A DNA stretch of 5,319 bases, taken from positions 1 through 5,319 of the forward strand of contig JALTHV010000027.1 of the NCBI GenBank assembly GCA_027004315.1. The letters run 5' to 3'. The DNA comes from Deltaproteobacteria bacterium (GTDB lineage: Bacteria > Desulfobacterota > Dissulfuribacteria > Dissulfuribacterales > UBA3076). How positions within the stretch are numbered: position 1 is the first letter of the stretch; every line of letters starts with the position of its first letter. Shown here piece by piece: positions 1 to 5,252 of this stretch. The position numbers and the translations under genes are program-made. Below the pieces are notes generated by a model, which was not told where the DNA came from, ran no database searches, and saw only the letters and a list, made by a program, of their open reading frames with translations.

Positions 1-93
1 TTGAAGTTTGATAGTATCGGCTATGAGCCTGTTTATTTATCATATTCATCATATTGTACATCAAGGCTTAAAGGAGAAGCCTCTAATTATTAA
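1..93 (+). CDS. 3' end of an unidentified cassette gene (partial)
   Basis: A reading frame is open from the first base and ends in TAA at 91-93, giving about 30 residues that include FDSIGYEPVYLSYSSYC and end in KGEASNY. The stop lies two bases before the first box of the attC-like site at 96-166, which is where cassette genes normally end. That placement is the main reason for calling it. A second plus-strand frame (ATG at 23) is also open but runs straight through the attC hairpin, so it is less likely. The fragment is too short to assign a family, and the start lies outside the window. Confidence 0.4.
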   Translation: MKFDSIGYEPVYLSYSSYCTSRLKGEASNY

Positions 94-95
94 CT

Positions 96-166
96 GCCTA
101 ATAGTATGTGCACTGGATTTTTACTCCACTGCGCTCCGTAAAAACCAGTGAGCTCAGTCGTTGGGC
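96..166 (+). other. attC-like integron recombination site, plus orientation
   Basis: The outer boxes are GCCTAAT (96-102) and GTTGGGC (160-166); the latter matches the GTTRRRY cleavage box exactly. The core folds into a hairpin: CACTGGATTTTTAC (111-124) pairs with GTAAAAACCAGTG (138-150), leaving one unpaired A at 117. In known attC sites the extra-helical bases lie on the 5' arm, so this one reads as plus strand. That agrees with the stop codon just upstream. Read on the minus strand, the cleavage box would be ATTAGGC, a poorer match. At 71 bp the length is typical of short attC sites. Orientation is the least certain part, because every other attC here is on the minus strand. Confidence 0.6.
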
Positions 167-233
167 TTCCCGTAACAGATATGGCATGCAGGGAAAAGGA
201 GAGGGGTCTATCATTGAATTTTATAGGTGACGA

Positions 234-290
234 GCGGACCCCCGTCAAGTAGAATATCTACTTGACGGGGGTGTGGCTCTTGGGGTCCGC
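234..290. repeat. 15-bp perfect hairpin with a competing outer pairing
   Basis: CCCCCGTCAAGTAGA (239-253) is perfectly inverted at 257-271 around a 3-nt loop. A second option pairs GCGGACCCC (234-242) with GGGGTCCGC (282-290), which shares bases with the first stem, so the two folds are mutually exclusive. There is no U-tract after the stem, so a rho-independent terminator is not favoured. It lies just inside the left end of the palindromic block. Confidence 0.75.
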
Positions 291-414
291 AGGCGTTCGC
301 GCACTGCTCGGGTCTGAAATGCCGCCCCCGTCTTTTGGTTCATCCAATGTATCTTTTGAGATGGTGCATATCCGTAAGAAGGATGGTTGCTCTGAGCAGT
401 AGACGAGAATAGCT

Positions 415-482
415 GGGTCCTCGACGTTTTCTGTGGATTTGATACTTCCATATATCAAATCCACAGAAAACGTCGAGGACCC
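415..482. repeat. 30-bp perfect inverted repeat with an 8-nt loop
   Basis: Bases 415-444 are the exact reverse complement of 453-482, with an 8-nt loop (CTTCCATA). The stem opens with GGGTCCTCGACG. A perfect 30-bp stem is far beyond chance and is longer than usual terminators, and no T-tract follows in either direction. It sits just inside the right end of the block, mirroring the hairpin near the left end. It may be a recognition structure for a single-strand transposase, or simply a perfect palindrome that could extrude as a cruciform. Confidence 0.9.
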
Positions 483-614
483 TTAATTTCTATTTTCGAT
501 GCCTGACCCCTCTGCTTCTCCTTCAAGATGAAAGCGCAGGCAGTGAGCAAGGCAGGCATAAAGATAGAGAGGTTAATGAAGGAGAACAGGAGGATAAGGA
601 GTCAGATAAGTCAA

Positions 615-638
615 TAAGTAAAAATAACATGTACAATT
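615..638 (+). repeat. left terminal inverted repeat of the IS
   Basis: It begins TAAGTAAAAATAACATGTAC and matches the inverse of the right end at 22 of 24 positions; the two differences are at 629 and 631. Confidence 0.8.
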
Positions 639-641
639 TTA

Positions 642-671
642 TTGACTTTTTATTGCATATTATGGCATTAT
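642..671 (+). promoter_or_regulatory. possible weak transposase promoter
   Basis: TTGACT (642-647) is a good -35 box. The best -10 at usable spacing is CATTAT (666-671), 18 bases away and 4/6 to consensus, which would leave a very short leader before the ATG at 679. TATTAT (658-663) is a better -10 by sequence but only 10 bases from the -35. The assignment is tentative. Low expression would be normal for a transposase. Confidence 0.25.
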
Positions 672-678
672 TGAGAGC

Positions 679-1902
679 ATGAATTCGGGGGAACGGCAAG
701 CGCTAATTTCTCAAATCAAACAACGACACCAAGTAATATGCGCCTATTTATCCGAGAGAGAGAAAAGGATCTGGGCCGCATCTGAGGCTATTGCAATAGG
801 ACGTGGCGGAGATACTATTGTATGTGAAGCTACAGGTATATCGAGAGTCACAATCAGCAAAGGGAAGAAAGAGGTAAAAGGTAAGACAGACGTAAGTTCT
901 GGTCGGATTAGGAAAGCAGGCGGAGGACGCAAACGCTTGGTCCAAAAACATCCAGACATAGTCAAAGACCTTGACATAATGATTGACCCGCTGACGAGGG
1001 GTGATCCGGAATCACCTTTGCGATGGACATGCAAAAGTACATATAAATTAGCTGAAGCCCTACAAAGAAAAGGTCACCGAATAAGCCAAAGAGCGGTTTA
1101 TTCACTGTTGCAAACGATGGGGTACAGTATGCAGTCAAATCGTAAGAAAATGGAAGGCAAGCAACACCCAGACCGGGATGCACAGTTTTATTTTATAAAT
1201 CAAAAAGTCAAGGAGTTTCAAAAGCAAAGGCAACCGGTTATTTCAGTTGACGCCAAGAAGAAAGAAAATATTGGCTGGTTTAAAAACATAGGGGAGGAAT
1301 GGGAAAAACGTGGCCAACCAAGAGTAGTAAATACTTATGATTTTTTAGACAAGGACAAAGGAAAAGCTTGTCCCTACGGTGTTTTTGATATGACCCGGAA
1401 TGAAGGATGGGTTAATGTAGGAATAAGCCGCGATACGGCTGAATTTGCGGTAGAAAGTATTCGTCGTTGGTGGTTTGCAATGGGGATTTTTCGATACCCT
1501 GATGCAACAAGTTTATTGATTACTGCTGATGGCGGAGGAAGCAACGGCTATAGGATACGATTGTGGAAACTGGAAATCCAAAAGCTTGTAAATGAATTGG
1601 GCATTACTATACAAGTATGTCATTTTCCACCAGGGACCAGCAAGTGGAATAAGATCGAGCATCAAATGTTCTCTTTTGTGAGCAAAAACTGGCGAGGCAG
1701 ACCACTTGATAGTCTGGGAACAATAGTCAATCTTATAGCTGGTACCACAACAAAAAAGGGGTTACATATAAAAGCAGATGTCGATGAAAATAAATATGAA
1801 AAAGGGATTAAGGTCAGTGATGAGGAAATGAGCTTGTTGAATATTAAACGTGAAAGTTTTCATGGTGAGTGGAACTATAAAATTATGCCTCAGAGCGCTT
1901 GA
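679..1902 (+). CDS. ISAzo13-family DDE transposase
   Basis: This 407-residue protein would catalyse cutting and strand transfer of the surrounding element. The N-terminal part (about 25-65) has the family pattern SEREKRIWAASEA, a GRGG stretch, then a helix-turn-helix-like ATGISRVTISKG that should bind the element ends. The catalytic domain follows, with candidate DDE residues D191 (in VISVDAKKKENIGWF), D284 (in LLITADGGGSNG) and E327 (in SKWNKIEHQMF). All are intact, as is the WRGRPL motif near 338-343, and the length is normal for the family, so it is probably functional. The ATG at 679 has a weak GAGAG just upstream, and an in-frame stop at 643 limits any longer form. Family assignment rests on recalled motifs and is fairly firm. 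Confidence 0.9.
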   Translation: MNSGERQALISQIKQRHQVICAYLSEREKRIWAASEAIAIGRGGDTIVCEATGISRVTISKGKKEVKGKTDVSSGRIRKAGGGRKRLVQKHPDIVKDLDIMIDPLTRGDPESPLRWTCKSTYKLAEALQRKGHRISQRAVYSLLQTMGYSMQSNRKKMEGKQHPDRDAQFYFINQKVKEFQKQRQPVISVDAKKKENIGWFKNIGEEWEKRGQPRVVNTYDFLDKDKGKACPYGVFDMTRNEGWVNVGISRDTAEFAVESIRRWWFAMGIFRYPDATSLLITADGGGSNGYRIRLWKLEIQKLVNELGITIQVCHFPPGTSKWNKIEHQMFSFVSKNWRGRPLDSLGTIVNLIAGTTTKKGLHIKADVDENKYEKGIKVSDEEMSLLNIKRESFHGEWNYKIMPQSA

Positions 1903-1905
1903 AAT

Positions 1906-2274
1906 TTAACAATAATTGTATAGGTTATTTTTACTTACTTCCTTATGCTGTAGGTCTGGGTGAAGTCTTGTCTCATCATCAGGAGTAAAAATAACAACTA
2001 CAGCTTGGACATCTTCGAACAGTTTTTCTATTAAATGACCAGTATAGGGAGTAGCCACAGACGCACGAGTAAGTAATTCATCCCACTCTCTGGGGCGAAG
2101 ATCCAGTGCACGAAGAAACTCGAATATTGCTGACGTAACTTCTATATCGCGACCGTGTACGACAGCTACTTCACGAGGATTAGTTGCTGTAATCGGGGAC
2201 GTTCTATCCGCTTTCGGAGCCGTCACGATTGAATCTCTGGACGAGGATTTAACTGGATCATTATCCTTAGACAT
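1906..2274 (-). pseudogene. TIR-like (CAP12/PycTIR-type) nucleotide-binding protein, truncated by IS
   Basis: The frame gives 122 residues, of which about 1-112 are native; the tail (VSKNNLYNYC) is translated from the IS end. After a Ser/Lys-rich leader (1-33) comes the start of the TIR-like domain: VAVVHGRD (36-43), FEFLRALDLRPREWDELL, ATPYTGHLIEKLFEDVQA and VVVIFTPDDE (92-101). This matches the predicted nucleotide-binding TIR-like family (Pfam PF10137), whose relatives act as NAD-consuming effectors in anti-phage Pycsar and CBASS systems. The conserved second half, normally with a PNVLFEAG-like segment carrying a key glutamate, is missing, so activity is unlikely. ATG at 2274 has a good ribosome binding site (AAGGGGA), and the gene starts about 40 bases after an attC cleavage box, as the first gene of its cassette. 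Confidence 0.8.
1914..1937 (-). repeat. right terminal inverted repeat of the IS
   Basis: Read on the minus strand it begins TAAGTAAAAATAACCTATAC, pairing with the left end at 615-638. It also supplies the last codons and the stop of the truncated TIR-like reading frame. Confidence 0.8.
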
Positions 2275-2315
2275 CGTCGATTCCCCTTAGTCTTTTTTCT
2301 GTTGAATGCTACACC

Positions 2316-2452
2316 AGCTAACGTCACGGCTCAGGGGCGGCAAACAGGCGAGGCAATGGGCCTGGAATTACCACTGAGCCTTATGCGGGGCATGGCCTTT
2401 GAGAAACCGCCGCGCTGTTTGCCGTCCCCCGCAGCCGATGGTTCGGTTAAAC
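2316..2452 (-). other. attC site, 137 bp, after the gene-poor cassette
   Basis: On the minus strand the 5' box is GTTTAAC (2452-2446, an exact RYYYAAC) and the 3' cleavage box is GTTAGCT (2322-2316, an exact GTTRRRY). The arms pair through GGACGGCAAACAGCG on one side and CGCCTGTTTGCCGCCCC on the other, with an additional CGGCT/AGCCG block nearer the ends. A long variable loop separates them, as in the larger attC classes. The TIR-like gene starts about 40 bases beyond the cleavage box. Confidence 0.75.
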
Positions 2453-2625
2453 GATGAATATTTTTTAAAAGCAAATCGAAGTAATGCCACCTCTCAAAAA
2501 ATTGCTCTGCAAGTTCTTCTGTTTTGTTGCCATTTTTTCAGCCTGTGATTTTCATATATGCATTTGGATAGGGGGCTTCTTTGTCTTCGCAAACGCAGGA
2601 CACGAATTTGATTTCTGATACCGAA
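2322..2625 (-). other. 304-bp cassette without a convincing gene
   Basis: Between two attC cleavage points there are only about 170 bases outside the attC. Short minus-strand frames exist: 22 codons at 2465-2533 (ATG, encoding MATKQKNLQSNFLRGG..., no clear ribosome binding site) and up to 31 codons ending in TGA at 2538-2540. The second frame, read past its TGA, stays open down to 2331 and looks protein-like (NKTEELAEQFFERWHYFDLL), which suggests a decayed gene. Gene-less cassettes are common in integrons, and some carry promoters or small RNAs, but I see no strong promoter here. Confidence 0.55.
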
Positions 2626-2692
2626 CGCCTCACATCAGCCGCCCCGAAAACGCGCCAGCGTTTTTGGGGTCGGCTGGATGTGATTGTTATGC
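2620..2692 (-). other. attC site, 73 bp, after the 588-aa gene
   Basis: On the minus strand the boxes are GCATAAC (2692-2686) and GTTCGGT (2626-2620), close to the consensus. Between them TCACATCC pairs with GATGTGA, leaving one unpaired C on the 5' arm, the position where attC sites carry an extra-helical base. AGCCGACCCCAAAAACGC then pairs with GCGTTTTCGGGGCGGCT around a short TGGC tip. The structure, box spacing and bulge together make this a strong attC call. The preceding gene stops 11 bases before it. Confidence 0.85.
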
Positions 2693-2702
2693 TATATATT
2701 GT

Positions 2703-4469
2703 TTATTCACTTGCATCTCTTGGTTTCTCAAAAAGCAATTTTCCAATCCACCATATTGATTGACCAAAATTTGAGATCAGTTGCTCACCCTGTCTCAGAA
2801 ACGACCTGCCTTCGTCGATCCCGGCGAGTTTTAAAGCATCTCCAATCTTCGAACTGGTTGGGTGTGCATCACCTACTCGCATGTCATATGTGCCAACAAT
2901 TGGGCCGAAAACGTGGCGAGCTTTATCAGCTCCAATTTTCTGAGCCAGAATATCCTCAAGAAGCTTATTTGAACCAAGCTTTTCTTTATTGGGATGTGTT
3001 GAAAGTGTACGGAGCTCACGCACATTAAGGCGATCAGCAAAAACACGAACTAGATCTTTAGCCAATCTCAGCAAAGATGCTAGATCCTTGCTTGCGAAAC
3101 GAGATATATGTTTCATGGCCTCGGAGTGGTCTATGTCATGCGTGTAAAGTGAAATATTGAACTCCTGACGAAACCCACCCTCAAGCATAGCCATGACCTC
3201 AAAAAGAAGCTCTTCAACAGCATGTGTGGAAGCAGGTTGAGCTTTAACTTGTGAGGATAATAATTCATTCGACACTTTTCCATCTGGTACAACATTTTGT
3301 GCAGCCCAAATATGCTGCTCCCATGCTGGAAGGCGAGCAATATCATAAGCATAGACCGTGATTAAATCGGAAGAATTAATTCCGAAGTGAACCGAATACC
3401 CAGATGTGGACTGTATGCCACCTGTTTCTGCCGTATACCAACGTAAGGAAAATCCACGTAGACTGAGAAGCTCATTTACTATACTTGAGCGAAACCAAAG
3501 CCATCTGCCAACATCTTCATTATTTAATTCGGCGGACGCCATACGCGTACCATCAGTCTCAACTATGAATTGCGGCAGATTCGTATCAGCATCACCACGG
3601 ACACGCTTACTTTGACCTTGATGATCAATCCATTCATCACGCCAAAACTCGCCTTCTACCCTTATACCTTCGTAACCACCTCGATGCCCCTGTGAACTTT
3701 CATAGTCTGTATTGTCATCAGTCTCTGGCCCCATAACAGGAGCGTCTTCATCTTCATCAACATCAGTTCGCCATACCTTGAAGGAAGCCCAGCTTCCCCC
3801 ATAGACATCATCCAAACTGCGGATCAGAAGTTGAAATCGCCCGCCATCGCGCTGCTCTTGTTGGTCTGTTAGGTCGGCGTACGCACTGCCTTCAAGTGAA
3901 GCAACATTTACCACTCTTTGACGATAGTAAGAGAGGCGAAGCGACAGATTTCTTGCTGCCAAATAATCGAGAAGAAATTCTCGTTTGATCTCAATAAGGC
4001 GATGCTCTCCTTTTTCATCAAGAATCTCACGAGCCACAACAGCAAAATTTTCTTCTGGCCTTACCCAGCTATTTCCTTCTTTTATCAGACGCAGTGCGAC
4101 AACTAAATCAGGATTCAAAATCCATAGTCTTCCGCCTACTACCGGTTGAGGATGCTCGAATACAAGATGTATTCCGATGGGTTCTTTGTCATTGTATTGA
4201 TACTGCTCGATAGATGAGTAGTAACCATCCTCATAAGCATACGGCTTTGCATCGTGACTAATTCCAATGCTGCTCCAGCCAAGTTTTTCCGCAATGTCAC
4301 GGTGCTCCGGAGGAAATGCAACAGAACCACATCCGAAATATTCACCGACGTAGCCAATATTTCGAACGTCACCTTTCTCGTTATTTATGGATGCCCTCAA
4401 AGGAACCCATGTCGCATTAGAGAAAGCTCTACGAGTTTCTTTCTTTTGCAGAATCCAGTCTTGGTTCAT
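2703..4469 (-). CDS. 588-aa cassette protein of unknown function, possible HEPN-like C-terminus
   Basis: I cannot name this protein. It has no signal peptide or clear membrane segment and is probably cytoplasmic. Three parts are visible: an N-terminal region (about 15-233) with NPDLVVALRLIKEG and LIEIKREFLLDYLAARNLSL; a strongly acidic linker (236-255, VDEDEDA...ETDDNTD); and a central region with LPAWEQHIWAAQNVVPDGK (380-398). I recall similar stretches in unnamed bacterial hypothetical proteins. From about 415 on it is mainly helical. RVGDAH (R531, H536) fits the Rx4-6H pattern of HEPN nucleases, often found in defence and toxin proteins, but one short motif is weak evidence. ATG at 4469 lies 20 bases after the attC cleavage box, with a modest GGAAG site upstream; TAA lies 11 bases before the next attC. 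It is unusually long for a cassette gene. Confidence 0.85.
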   Translation of the reverse strand: MNQDWILQKKETRRAFSNATWVPLRASINNEKGDVRNIGYVGEYFGCGSVAFPPEHRDIAEKLGWSSIGISHDAKPYAYEDGYYSSIEQYQYNDKEPIGIHLVFEHPQPVVGGRLWILNPDLVVALRLIKEGNSWVRPEENFAVVAREILDEKGEHRLIEIKREFLLDYLAARNLSLRLSYYRQRVVNVASLEGSAYADLTDQQEQRDGGRFQLLIRSLDDVYGGSWASFKVWRTDVDEDEDAPVMGPETDDNTDYESSQGHRGGYEGIRVEGEFWRDEWIDHQGQSKRVRGDADTNLPQFIVETDGTRMASAELNNEDVGRWLWFRSSIVNELLSLRGFSLRWYTAETGGIQSTSGYSVHFGINSSDLITVYAYDIARLPAWEQHIWAAQNVVPDGKVSNELLSSQVKAQPASTHAVEELLFEVMAMLEGGFRQEFNISLYTHDIDHSEAMKHISRFASKDLASLLRLAKDLVRVFADRLNVRELRTLSTHPNKEKLGSNKLLEDILAQKIGADKARHVFGPIVGTYDMRVGDAHPTSSKIGDALKLAGIDEGRSFLRQGEQLISNFGQSIWWIGKLLFEKPRDASE

Positions 4470-4488
4470 TGATCAGTAGCTTCCAAGA

Positions 4489-4563
4489 GCATAACGTTGC
4501 GGTTAAGTGGGCGGCAAAGAAGCGAAGCGGATTTGCCGATCCATCTTCAACCGCTTGTTAGTT
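4489..4563 (-). other. attC site, 75 bp, after the lipoprotein gene
   Basis: On the minus strand the boxes are AACTAAC (4563-4557) and GTTATGC (4495-4489). The inner boxes GCGGTTGAAG and ACTTAACCGC pair with one unpaired G on the 5' arm, the classical attC arrangement. CGGCAAA and TTTGCCG pair nearer the tip, where CGCTTCGC forms the loop region. The stop codon of the lipoprotein gene (4558-4560) lies inside the first box, typical of compact cassettes. Confidence 0.85.
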
Positions 4564-5055
4564 GCCAGATTTATGGCAGTTCGTTTGTAGCCAAGCTGCT
4601 GCTTCCTCAGTCTTGTGTACATCTATTAGTTGTCCGCCGGATTTTGTAAAGCTGAATGAGTCCACCGAATAATCTTGCCACCGAATGACAACCCTCCGGT
4701 TCAGGCCGTATTTGTCAAGTCTAACCTCCCGAACGCCTGACAGCGCGAAACGCTTAATAAGTTCAAAACGACCTCGTTCCTTATCCCACTGCAGGATCAA
4801 AATTGCACTGTCAGTGATTACAAGAATACCAGGTACCGGCTCCTGTCCACGAGTTAGGCCAGAGCTACGAGTGTCTGTAAAACCGAGCGTGTTCGGTATC
4901 CATATACCAGGCCCGAACAGTATTGCAGTACCGTCCTGCTCCGGGACCGCATTCTGGACTAATCTAGGAAATTCAGGCTCTGATACAGGACCAAGTGCGG
5001 CGCACGCCGCAAGCAAAAACAGCACAAAACACAATAATTTATAGGTCGATTTCAT
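4558..5055 (-). CDS. predicted lipoprotein, cassette-encoded, possible PH/GRAM-like domain
   Basis: The product has 165 residues. The N-terminus (MKSTYKLLCFVLFLLAAC) is a lipoprotein signal: a basic start, a hydrophobic core and the lipobox LAAC with the lipidated cysteine at 18. The mature protein should be anchored to a membrane on the outer side of the cytoplasmic membrane. The rest looks rich in beta strands; GILVITDSAILILQWD, FALSGVREVRL and RRVVIRW followed by a C-terminal helix (KTEEAAAWLQ) resemble the order seen in bacterial PH/GRAM-like folds. That fold is inference only. I chose ATG at 5055, not the upstream TTG at 5073, because GGGGGAGAGG lies just before it and the signal peptide then starts correctly. 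The stop overlaps the following attC. Confidence 0.85.
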   Translation of the reverse strand: MKSTYKLLCFVLFLLAACAALGPVSEPEFPRLVQNAVPEQDGTAILFGPGIWIPNTLGFTDTRSSGLTRGQEPVPGILVITDSAILILQWDKERGRFELIKRFALSGVREVRLDKYGLNRRVVIRWQDYSVDSFSFTKSGGQLIDVHKTEEAAAWLQTNCHKSGN

Positions 5056-5066
5056 TTCCTCTCCCC
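5056..5066 (-). promoter_or_regulatory. strong ribosome binding site of the lipoprotein gene
   Basis: The minus strand reads GGGGGAGAGGAA directly before ATG. This purine-rich site decides the start codon over the in-frame TTG at 5073. With the attC box only 12 bases upstream there is no room for a promoter in this cassette apart from the attC itself, so transcription must come from further up the array. Confidence 0.7.
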
Positions 5067-5067
5067 C

Positions 5068-5194
5068 AGCCAACGATCAAGCTCACTTGCCGCAAGGGGA
5101 TGACAAACTTTGCAACAAGCAACGTAAACACCGCAAGGGACAACAGGCAAAGAGCCCGCGCCCCTTGCGGTCAATGTGCAGCGCCTGGTTCGGC
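5068..5194 (-). other. attC site, 127 bp, after an upstream unidentified gene
   Basis: On the minus strand the boxes are GCCGAAC (5194-5188) and GTTGGCT (5074-5068, an exact GTTRRRY). The arms pair as GCTGCACATTGACCGCAAGG against CCCCTTGCGGCAAGTGAGC, with extra unpaired bases on the 5' arm, which gives the minus orientation. A third copy of the CCGCAAGGG word lies in the loop region (about 5131-5140), so alternative folds are possible. The lipoprotein gene starts immediately after it. Confidence 0.75.
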
Positions 5195-5252
5195 GATCTT
5201 TGCCGCTTCCGTAAACTGCTAAAAAATGTGCTCCGCCCCCTTTTTTTATTGG

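Larger units (their letters stand above)
196..523. repeat. MITE-like or REP-like palindromic block
   Basis: The two ends are inverted copies of each other. AAGGAGAGGGGTC begins at 196, and the right end, read on the minus strand, gives AAGGAGAAGCAGAGGGGTC (523-505). Both are followed by an AT-rich stretch starting CAT(T/C)GAA, then a large hairpin. A shorter internal pair (ACTGCTC 303-309, GAGCAGT 394-400) adds further symmetry. It encodes nothing convincing. The layout fits a small non-autonomous element mobilised in trans, or a REP/BIME-type repeat of the kind associated with REP-associated tyrosine transposases. Neither assignment can be proved without finding other copies. Confidence 0.5.
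167..614. other. gene-poor stretch with repeats
   Basis: No convincing gene was found between the left attC-like site and the insertion sequence. Most of the stretch is the inverted-repeat block at 196-523. A 29-codon plus-strand frame (ATG 528, TAA 615-617) encodes a basic, helical peptide containing KAGIKIERLMKENRRIRSQ. It has no ribosome binding site, and its stop falls at the edge of the IS, so it may be a remnant of a larger gene. A 23-codon frame at 181-252 runs into the first hairpin and is unlikely to be real. Translating the minus strand here does not give the missing C-terminal half of the TIR-like protein. Confidence 0.5.
615..1937 (+). mobile_element. insertion sequence, ISAzo13-type, about 1.32 kb
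   Basis: The element is bounded by an imperfect inverted repeat of 24 bp with 22 matches (615-638 against 1914-1937) and carries one transposase gene that nearly fills it. The outermost bases could instead be the G at 618 and C at 1934, because the TAA/TTA outside them extend the inverted symmetry. No clear direct target repeat is visible with either boundary. The right end lies inside the coding frame of the TIR-like gene. The sequence left of 615 does not continue that gene, pointing to a deletion or recombination next to the element. Confidence 0.8.

Noticed and set aside
64..82. Small hairpin AGGCTT/AAGCCT as a terminator
   Set aside because: Only a 6-bp stem, no T-tract, and it lies inside the probable coding frame ending at 93.
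96..166. Left attC-like site as the missing attC of the TIR-like cassette on the minus strand
   Set aside because: In that orientation the cleavage box is ATTAGGC, the bulged base is on the wrong arm, and no TIR-like C-terminus precedes it. Not fully excluded.
245..464. Two overlapping minus-strand frames of 68 codons in the palindromic block
   Set aside because: They run through the hairpin stems, lack ribosome binding sites and have low-complexity Ser/Thr/Pro-rich translations.
415..482. 30-bp palindrome as a rho-independent terminator
   Set aside because: No T-run follows on either strand, and no convincing gene ends beside it.
744..1034. Minus-strand frame of 96 codons inside the transposase
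   Set aside because: It lies wholly antisense to a well-supported transposase gene and has no recognisable motif.
2581..2763. Plus-strand frame of 60 codons with TTG start and a hydrophobic middle
   Set aside because: Its second half is the reverse of the attC hairpin (2620-2692) and the end of the 588-aa gene; the hydrophobic look comes from that antisense sequence.
4685..5044. Plus-strand frame of 119 codons opposite the lipoprotein gene
   Set aside because: The minus-strand gene has a signal peptide, a strong ribosome binding site and an attC directly after its stop; the plus frame has none of these.
5068..5194. Three CCGCAAGGG words as a CRISPR or iteron array
   Set aside because: The copies are partly inverted, unevenly spaced and explained by the attC arms; there are no regular spacers.
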